Made by a program: the position numbers and the translations under genes. Shown here piece after piece: positions 1 through 3,296 of a stretch of DNA of 5,902 nucleotides (positions are counted from its first letter, which is position 1; the number at the start of each line of letters is the position of its first letter). Source of the DNA: Bog-473 sp036502025 (lineage in GTDB: Bacteria; Actinomycetota; Acidimicrobiia; Acidimicrobiales; RAAP-2); contig DASXZJ010000084.1 of NCBI GenBank assembly GCA_036502025.1, positions 1 to 5,902 of the forward strand, written 5' to 3'. Under the pieces are notes generated by a model. It saw nothing but the letters and a program-made list of their open reading frames with translations. It did not search any database and was not told the origin of the DNA.

Positions 1-170
1 GCCAGATAGCCGAGGAGATCTTCCTGGCCGAGAAGACGGTGAAGAATTACGTATCGAGCCTTCTCTCGAAGCTGGGGATGCAGCGTCGTACCGAAGCGGG
101 CGTCTATGCGGCCATTCTCGCCGAACGCAGGGCTGCAAATCCCACGAAGTCGCTGTCGAAGGACCCCTGA
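1..170 (+). CDS. NarL/LuxR-family response regulator, DosR/DevR-like, C-terminal fragment
   Basis: The frame is open from the window edge (first full codon at 3) to TGA at 168-170 and gives the last 55 residues of a regulator; the receiver domain lies outside. The segment is the end of a LuxR-type helix-turn-helix: QIAEEIFLAEKTVKNYVSSL, then LLSKLGMQRRTEA and a short polar tail. From memory, Mycobacterium DosR (DevR) reads very similarly here, including FLAEKTVKNYV and KLGM.RRT.A. In DosR the helix residues Lys179, Lys182 and Asn183 contact DNA, and the matching K, K and N are all present. Such proteins are activated by phosphorylation from haem histidine kinases that sense hypoxia, NO or redox state. 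The gene converges on the 103-aa gene at 250-561. DosR-like boxes occur later in this window, so a shared regulon is plausible. The family call is firm; true DosR orthology is inference, since other NarL-type proteins share this helix. Confidence 0.85.
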   Translation, partial: QIAEEIFLAEKTVKNYVSSLLSKLGMQRRTEAGVYAAILAERRAANPTKSLSKDP

Positions 171-181
171 GCTGGGTAAAC

Positions 182-194
182 CGGGGGAACCCCG
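182..194 (-). terminator. Small hairpin between convergent genes, weak terminator candidate
   Basis: Read on the minus strand, CGGGG-TTC-CCCCG forms a perfect 5-bp stem and is followed by GTTTA. It sits in the 79-bp gap between two convergent stop codons (170 and 250), where a terminator is expected. The stem is short and the T tract is only three bases, so this is tentative. Confidence 0.35.
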
Positions 195-249
195 TAACTG
201 AGACGACCGGCGGGCAGTGCCTCCACCCGAGAGAAGCGACGAATCGTGC

Positions 250-561
250 TCAGATCGGCTCGATCTCGATGCCGCGCCGCCGCAGAAGATCCTCGAGTCG
301 ACGGCGCTCGGAGATCGGGTTCACGAAACGTGCCGGATCATGGTCGACGTCCATGGCGGCGCACAGCGAGAGCAAGATCCGATCGTGGTCGAGTTCGCGC
401 GCCAGATCCTCCGCCACCACGTGCCGCTGGACCGCCGCACGGCGATGAAGTCGAAGCCGACATTGCTGAAGGTCGGCCACGAGCTCCTCTTTGGAGGTGG
501 GCAGGTCGTCAGGGTCCGTGCTGAGGTAAAGGTCGCTCAGAAGCTCGCTATACATCGACAC
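250..561 (-). CDS. Uncharacterised 103-aa protein behind a DosR-like promoter
   Basis: I do not recognise the family. The product is soluble-looking, with no signal peptide or membrane segment. It is acidic at the N-terminus (SMYSELLSDLYLSTDPDDLP) and helical and charged in the middle (EELVADLQQCRLRLHRRAAV). It ends in a pattern that looks conserved: LARELDHDRILLSLCAAM, then DPARFVNPISERRRLEDLL. Two cysteines are present, at about residues 34 and 67. The chosen start is GTG at 561. A -10-like TAAATC ends six bases upstream, so the message would begin at the G of GTG and be leaderless. The alternative start is ATG at 555, with AGGTG as a weak Shine-Dalgarno. A DosR-like box lies at 595-612. 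The gene follows the GGDEF gene (stop at 721) in the same direction but appears to have its own promoter. Ordered amino-acid composition and a dedicated promoter argue that it is real; the function is unknown. Confidence 0.7.
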   Translation of the reverse strand: MSMYSELLSDLYLSTDPDDLPTSKEELVADLQQCRLRLHRRAAVQRHVVAEDLARELDHDRILLSLCAAMDVDHDPARFVNPISERRRLEDLLRRRGIEIEPI

Positions 562-567
562 ACCTAA

Positions 568-573
568 GATTTA
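568..573 (-). promoter_or_regulatory. -10 element of the 103-aa gene
   Basis: TAAATC on the minus strand lies six bases from the GTG at 561, the spacing expected when transcription starts at the first base of the start codon. Its centre (570.5) is 33 bp downstream of the centre of the DosR-like box at 595-612. The same distance is seen in the GGDEF promoter. Confidence 0.5.
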
Positions 574-594
574 CCTAAAGCCGATGGAGCCAGA

Positions 595-612
595 TAGGGC
601 CGAAATCCCCAA
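595..612 (-). promoter_or_regulatory. DosR-like box upstream of the 103-aa gene
   Basis: The minus strand reads TTGGGGATTTCGGCCCTA. It resembles the DosR box recalled from mycobacteria (GGGACTT followed by an inverted GTCCC or GGCCC half), but the first half reads GGGGAT instead of GGGACT. The centre is 33 bp upstream of the centre of the -10 hexamer, which puts the site over the -35 region as expected for an activator. No convincing -35 hexamer is visible, which also fits activator dependence. The site is imperfect; the matching geometry at the GGDEF promoter is the main support. Confidence 0.45.
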
Positions 613-720
613 CTTGGCCACATTTGCCCCAAAGAACCGCCAGCGAACTACTCCAACTGCCATTTCGATATGGAAAAAGTGCAGTTCGCCACGGCCATCC
701 GCCGAGCGCCGTCGGGCGGG

Positions 721-1410
721 CTAGGCGGCGTGTCCGGCGCGGGCGAGGACCTCTTCGGCCGATTCCGAATTCCGGGCGGTGACGGTGCCCAGCGTCGTCG
801 AGACCCGCACGGCCCCCCCGTTGACGGCAATGGGATTGTCGAAAACTTCTCGCACCCGCTGCATGAGCGGCCCCATGAATTCCTCGTTCTCGATGGTCAT
901 GACCGCGACCAGCTCGCTCTCCCCCACCCGGCTGACGGTGTCCTCGCTGCGCAGCATCGACGTCAGCCGACGGGTCATCCCGAGAAGCACCTCGTTGCCT
1001 GAGGTGTAGCCCAACTGGTCGTTGATGTCCTTCAGATTGTCCAAATCGATGTGCGCCACGATGACGCACCCGCCGTGACGTCGCCGGCGCGTGAGCTCTC
1101 GGGTCAGGCGATCGAGAAGCAGCATCCGATTGGCCAGCCCCGTGAGCGGGTCAGCAAGGGAGAGCTGCCAGAGGTCGTCGTACTTCCCCATGAATCGAGG
1201 ACGGCGCGGCGACCGGTCGCTGATGAAATCCCCGAACGAGATCTCCTCGAACATCGACTCGAGGCTTCCGAAGGAGCGGTCCTCCGAGGCGTCGCCTCCT
1301 CGAACCGATGGCTGGTCGGGCTGTTCCAGGACCCGCAACGTCGCGGCGCCCTCTTTCGTTGTTCCCTTCGCTGGCGCAGTGCCTGCTTTCGACACACGTC
1401 GTATGCGCAT
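721..1410 (-). CDS. GGDEF-domain protein with degenerate active site and retained I-site
   Basis: The 229-aa product has a short, basic, disordered-looking N-terminus (about 1-75) with no transmembrane or sensor domain, then a GGDEF domain. Family landmarks are DPLTGLANR (87-95), the metal/substrate segment HIDLDNLKDIND (120-131, with D122 and N130) and G138. The catalytic GG(D/E)EF signature reads GESEL (163-167), so cyclase activity is doubtful. The inhibitory RxxD site five residues upstream is intact as RSED (154-157). In known proteins such as PelD and PopA, a dead cyclase with a working I-site acts as a c-di-GMP receptor, and that is my inference here. The product stops at ARAGHAA, where the family normally continues ADAAMYRAK; see the TAG finding. 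The start is ATG 1410, preceded by GAAGGGG with good spacing; an in-frame TAG a few codons upstream excludes a longer product. A DosR-like promoter lies upstream. Confidence 0.9.
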   Translation of the reverse strand: MRIRRVSKAGTAPAKGTTKEGAATLRVLEQPDQPSVRGGDASEDRSFGSLESMFEEISFGDFISDRSPRRPRFMGKYDDLWQLSLADPLTGLANRMLLLDRLTRELTRRRRHGGCVIVAHIDLDNLKDINDQLGYTSGNEVLLGMTRRLTSMLRSEDTVSRVGESELVAVMTIENEEFMGPLMQRVREVFDNPIAVNGGAVRVSTTLGTVTARNSESAEEVLARAGHAA

Positions 1411-1441
1411 ACAGCCCCTTCGCTACCAATCCCGATCTCAC

Positions 1442-1447
1442 ATTTTA
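1442..1447 (-). promoter_or_regulatory. -10 element of the GGDEF gene
   Basis: TAAAAT on the minus strand is a near-consensus -10 hexamer. Transcription would start near 1435, leaving an mRNA leader of about 25 bases that carries the GAAGGGG ribosome site before ATG 1410. The -35 position reads TACTCC, a poor match, consistent with activation by a protein bound at 1469-1486. Confidence 0.55.
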
Positions 1448-1468
1448 GCTGCTCTCCTTCGGGGGGAG

Positions 1469-1486
1469 TAGGACCGGAAGTCCCAA
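1469..1486 (-). promoter_or_regulatory. Proximal DosR-like box upstream of the GGDEF gene
   Basis: The minus strand reads TTGGGACTTCCGGTCCTA, which contains the full GGGACTT half of the DosR motif and an imperfect inverted half. The centre (1477.5) is 33 bp upstream of the centre of the -10 hexamer, or about -42 from the predicted transcription start, a usual position for activators of this class. With the adjacent box at 1493-1506 it forms a tandem pair. Confidence 0.55.
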
Positions 1487-1492
1487 TTGCGC

Positions 1493-1506
1493 GGGACGAA
1501 AGAACC
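1493..1506 (-). promoter_or_regulatory. Distal, weaker DosR-like box in tandem
   Basis: The minus strand reads GGTTCTTTCGTCCC. By my recollection of the 14-bp core GGGACTWWAGTCCC it matches 11 of 14 positions, with the conserved half on the far side. Its centre (1499.5) is 22 bp from that of the proximal box, two helical turns. The same arrangement is known for paired DosR boxes in mycobacterial promoters. Confidence 0.4.
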
Positions 1507-1606
1507 AAGCCACACCGCACTGTTCAACCGCGAAATACCAGTTGGAAGAGCCATTCGGCCCCGTTTTCCGGTCGGCCACGACGACGACATTGCATTGTGC
1601 ATGCGA

Positions 1607-1624
1607 TTGGGACTTTCGACCCTT
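1607..1624 (+). promoter_or_regulatory. Orphan DosR-like box
   Basis: The plus strand reads TTGGGACTTTCGACCCTT. Its 14-bp core GGGACTTTCGACCC matches 12 of 14 positions of GGGACTWWAGTCCC, the best match in the window. It lies 138 bp upstream of the proximal GGDEF box, in a stretch with no gene I can support. I find no -10 hexamer at the 33-bp distance in either direction, so its target is unclear. Confidence 0.4.
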
Positions 1625-1677
1625 CCGCTCCGCAGGGCGGGATGCCAGAGTTCGAAGGGCGGTAGGTGGCCTCGGAG

Positions 1678-1720
1678 CCGAGAGCTGGGTGGGGGTTCCA
1701 CAGGGGGGCTCAGCTCTCGG
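1678..1720 (-). terminator. Strong hairpin, probable end of the coiled-coil transcript
   Basis: CCGAGAGCTG at 1678-1687 and CAGCTCTCGG at 1711-1720 form a perfect 10-bp inverted repeat around a 23-base loop; a few G-U pairs can extend it inward. It lies 73 bp beyond the stop codon of the minus-strand gene at 1793-2092, a fitting place for a terminator. No T tract follows on either strand, so it may instead be an mRNA-stabilising structure or part of an unrecognised RNA. Confidence 0.45.
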
Positions 1721-1792
1721 TCTGGGGCTCCTCCTGTACTCGTTATGGGGCGCCCCGAGTGGGCGTCGTGATCCCCCACCGCGCGAGCGTCG

Positions 1793-2092
1793 CTAGCGCT
1801 TCTTGGAACGTTTCGCTGCTTTCTCCAGTACGACCATCCGTTTCTTGAGGTCTTTGAACTGTTCGGCGAAATTGGCCTTCCCGTCCATCTCGACCCACGC
1901 AAGCTTCTTGCTCAACGCCGCCAGTTCATGGTTGAGCGTCTCGACGGCGTCGGTGAGCACCGAAAGATCCTCCTGGGATCGTTCGAGAATTTCACGAGCG
2001 ACGTTGGCGTCACGGGCAGCCACAGTGGCGGCGAGGGCCGCTTTGACGACATCAACGCGTGTCGTGAGGAGCTCTTTCGATGCCCGAGCCAT
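1793..2092 (-). CDS. Small coiled-coil protein, unrecognised family
   Basis: The 99-residue product is almost entirely predicted helix: VDVVKAALAATVAARDANVA, then a heptad-like stretch (about 45-68) around LSVLTDAVETLNHELAALSK, and a second (about 75-95) around FAEQFKDLKKRMVVLEKAAK. It ends in the basic tail KRSKKR. There is no signal peptide, membrane segment or enzymatic motif. The composition (A, K, E, L-rich, basic end) could suit a nucleic-acid- or granule-associated protein, but I do not assign a function. ATG 2092 is chosen because helix-forming sequence begins there. The frame is open further upstream to 2311, but that part is proline-, cysteine- and arginine-rich and runs through the tRNA-like piece. 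There is no Shine-Dalgarno. TACAGT at 2101-2106 could be a -10 element for a nearly leaderless message. It is divergent from the haemoglobin gene. Confidence 0.65.
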   Translation of the reverse strand: MARASKELLTTRVDVVKAALAATVAARDANVAREILERSQEDLSVLTDAVETLNHELAALSKKLAWVEMDGKANFAEQFKDLKKRMVVLEKAAKRSKKR

Positions 2093-2194
2093 GGCAACCA
2101 ACTGTACGGCCGGCCACTCGCAGGCGAGTTTCAGTTGCGGTGCCACTCCGTTGCACGGGCGTGGCGCCCCTTGGGCCGTTTCGCACGAAATCCC

Positions 2195-2222
2195 TGGAGG
2201 CGGCGCCCGAATTCGAACCGGG
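2195..2222 (-). other. tRNA 3'-end-like fragment (T arm, acceptor strand, CCA)
   Basis: The minus strand reads a 5-bp T stem CCCGG/TCGGG (last pair G-T) around the canonical loop TTCGAAT, then seven bases CGCCGCC, one discriminator T and CCA. The spacing is exactly that of a tRNA 3' end. The matching 5' acceptor strand (GGCGGCG), a D arm and an anticodon arm are not found in the preceding 100 bases, so this is not a working tRNA. It could be a degraded tRNA gene, a remnant integration site, or chance. Confidence 0.35.
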
Positions 2223-2335
2223 GTACGGGCAGGGCAAAAAGGAGGGTCCGCAGCGATGCACTCGAAGGCGAAATGGCAGCTCTGAGTACGTGCGGTTCCA
2301 CAGCTTTCCACCCCGATTCGTGGCAGCTGCGCCCT

Positions 2336-2382
2336 CAGCGTGCCATAGAACTCGCTCCCGCCACCCGCTCAGGGGCACGCTG
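2336..2382. repeat. 9-bp inverted repeat upstream of the haemoglobin gene
   Basis: CAGCGTGCC at 2336-2344 and GGCACGCTG at 2374-2382 are perfect inverted repeats separated by 29 bp. The second arm ends 10 bp before the expected -35 position of the haemoglobin promoter, so a regulator site is possible. A hairpin role is less likely because no transcript is expected to end here. Confidence 0.4.
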
Positions 2383-2414
2383 CTTCGTCGTTTTCGCCAC
2401 TAAAGACATCCGAC

Positions 2415-2420
2415 TACTCT
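2415..2420 (+). promoter_or_regulatory. -10 element of a leaderless haemoglobin message
   Basis: TACTCT fits the TANNNT pattern and ends six bases before ATG 2427, so transcription would begin at the A of the start codon. The six bases between read CCCTCC, the opposite of a Shine-Dalgarno, which supports leaderless translation. No clear -35 hexamer is seen. Confidence 0.5.
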
Positions 2421-2426
2421 CCCTCC

Positions 2427-2891
2427 ATGACCACCCCTCCCACCCTTTTCGAGTGGGCAGGAGGCAGTGAATCCTTCACACGGATGATCAAGGCCTTCTA
2501 CGACCGAGTGGAACAGGACGAGCTGCTTTCACCGTTCTTCCCCGGGGGCGTGCACGAGGAGCATCGACGCCACGTGGCGGCATGGTGGAGCGAAGTATTC
2601 GGCGGCCCGGCTCAGTACACCGAGGAGTTCGGCGGCTACGAGGCCATGCTCGGCAAGCACCTCAACCTGGGCATCACCGAAGAGCAACGATTCCGTTTCG
2701 CGACACTGATGCGCTTGGCGGCGGACGACGCCCAGATGCCCGCGGATCCCGAGTACCGTTCGGCCCTTGTTGCCTATCTCGAATGGGGCACTCGCATCGC
2801 CCTGGGCAACGCGCAACCGGGCGCTGCAGTGACGGAACATGCCTTGGTCCCCAAATGGGGCTGGGGCGAGGCGCCTCCGTATCAGCCGTAG
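2427..2891 (+). CDS. Group II truncated haemoglobin (trHbO/GlbO type)
   Basis: The 154-aa product matches the whole length of group II (O-type) truncated haemoglobins: TLFEWAGGSESF at the N-terminus, FYDRV, HVAAWWSEVFGG, then AMLGKHLNLGITEEQR, AYLEWGTRIA and the usual WGWGEAPPY tail. Key residues are visible: Tyr25 (B10, distal ligand-binding tyrosine), His78 (F8, proximal haem ligand) and Trp120 (G8, characteristic of group II). These cytoplasmic proteins bind O2 and NO and are linked to low-oxygen respiration, NO detoxification or peroxide chemistry; no single activity can be read from sequence. ATG 2427 is the natural start and appears leaderless. The gene is alone on this strand, divergent from the coiled-coil gene and followed by the IS flank. 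Its presence near a DosR-like regulator fits an oxygen/NO theme, although I find no DosR-like box in front of it. Confidence 0.95.
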   Translation: MTTPPTLFEWAGGSESFTRMIKAFYDRVEQDELLSPFFPGGVHEEHRRHVAAWWSEVFGGPAQYTEEFGGYEAMLGKHLNLGITEEQRFRFATLMRLAADDAQMPADPEYRSALVAYLEWGTRIALGNAQPGAAVTEHALVPKWGWGEAPPYQP

Positions 2892-2934
2892 GCAAACGGT
2901 GACTTCACGCCGGCGATCCAGCAAGTACCGCCGT

Positions 2935-3140
2935 TCACTGCAGCACACCACAGGCAAGCAGCGCAGGTACCATTCCTCGTCGGAGGCCAAGAGCCACAGG
3001 GCAGCCGACCACTATCCCGAGCTGCCAGAGGTGGGCCACCTCACGCCCGAGCGGAACACCCGACCCGGCGATCGCCCCGATGACCGACGCTCCCGCACCG
3101 TCAGAAACGCCAATGCGGACATGAGCTCGCAGTCGGGCGA
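2935..3140 (-). pseudogene. Possible 3' remnant of a gene cut by the insertion sequence
   Basis: From the IS edge down to TGA at 2935-2937 one minus-strand frame is open for about 68 codons. It encodes a hydrophobic, glycine- and alanine-rich stretch (GASVIGAIAGSGVPLG, then LWQLGIVVGCPVALGL) that could be membrane-spanning. The only starts in this frame near its beginning lie inside the IS (around 3201), so any native 5' end would be on the far side of the element. I recognise no family, and third-position GC looks only moderate. It may be a chance open frame in GC-rich DNA. The rest of 2892-2934 shows nothing. Confidence 0.25.
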
Positions 3141-3153
3141 TGTCGTTTGCCAG
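3141..3153 (+). repeat. Left terminal inverted repeat
   Basis: TGTCGTTTGCCAG is the exact reverse complement of 5749-5761. Its last eight bases are also the first part of the outermost internal repeat. Confidence 0.92.
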
Positions 3154-3224
3154 CCACATGGGACCAGTTGATCGCTGGTTTTGCCAGTGACATGGGACCA
3201 CCCTCTTTGCCAGTTATGGGACCA
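3146..3224 (+). repeat. Left-end multiple terminal repeats (three copies)
   Basis: Copies at 3146-3166, 3180-3200 and 3206-3224 follow TTTGCCAG, a spacer, then GGGACCA. The spacer is six bases in the first two and four in the third. Such repeated blocks at the ends are typical of IS21 elements and are thought to be transposase-binding sites. Confidence 0.88.
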
Positions 3225-3296
3225 CCCTGAGGGTCCACCAACGCCGGCCGAAAAGACATTCGGCTGGGCCTCTCAAGCCACTGGCGAGGAGGCCCC

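Larger units (their letters stand above)
1411..1792. other. Gene-free regulatory stretch between the GGDEF and coiled-coil genes
   Basis: These 382 bp hold the GGDEF ribosome site and promoter, three DosR-like boxes (1469-1486, 1493-1506, 1607-1624) and a large hairpin (1678-1720). Open frames across it are arginine-, serine- and proline-rich with no family character, and I read them as high-GC artefacts. Nothing else is recognised between 1507 and 1606. Confidence 0.6.
2093..2426. other. Divergent promoter region between the coiled-coil and haemoglobin genes
   Basis: This 334-bp stretch contains a candidate -10 for the minus gene (TACAGT, 2101-2106), a GGGCG/CGCCC hairpin (2157-2169), the interrupted palindrome TTTCGCACGAAA (2180-2191), a tRNA-3'-end-like piece (2195-2222), the inverted repeat 2336-2344/2374-2382 and the haemoglobin -10 (2415-2420). 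No DosR-like box is seen here and no gene is supported. Confidence 0.55.

Noticed and set aside
586..600. GCCAGATAG shared with the first bases of the window
   Set aside because: A nine-base match in unrelated contexts (one inside a coding sequence), with no extended similarity.
1438..1443. ATG immediately followed by TGA, preceded by AAGGAGAG (minus strand)
   Set aside because: It overlaps the predicted -10 element and lies upstream of the predicted transcript start, so it is probably not in the mRNA.
1051..1665. Plus-strand 204-codon frame
   Set aside because: It is the complement of the GGDEF gene start and its regulatory region; it is low in hydrophobic order and rich in Arg, Pro and Ser.
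2226..2255. Stretch GGCAGGGCAAAAAGGAGGG resembling part of a c-di-GMP (GEMM) riboswitch
   Set aside because: The downstream conserved GGGACGCAAAGCC part and the paired stems are missing, and no suitably placed gene follows.
1793..2311. 172-aa form of the coiled-coil gene
   Set aside because: The extra N-terminal part is translated from the tRNA-like piece and promoter region and is proline- and cysteine-rich, unlike the helical body.
2839..3171. Plus-strand 110-codon frame overlapping the end of the haemoglobin gene
   Set aside because: It starts inside the haemoglobin gene in another frame, is strongly hydrophilic without structure, and runs into the IS end.
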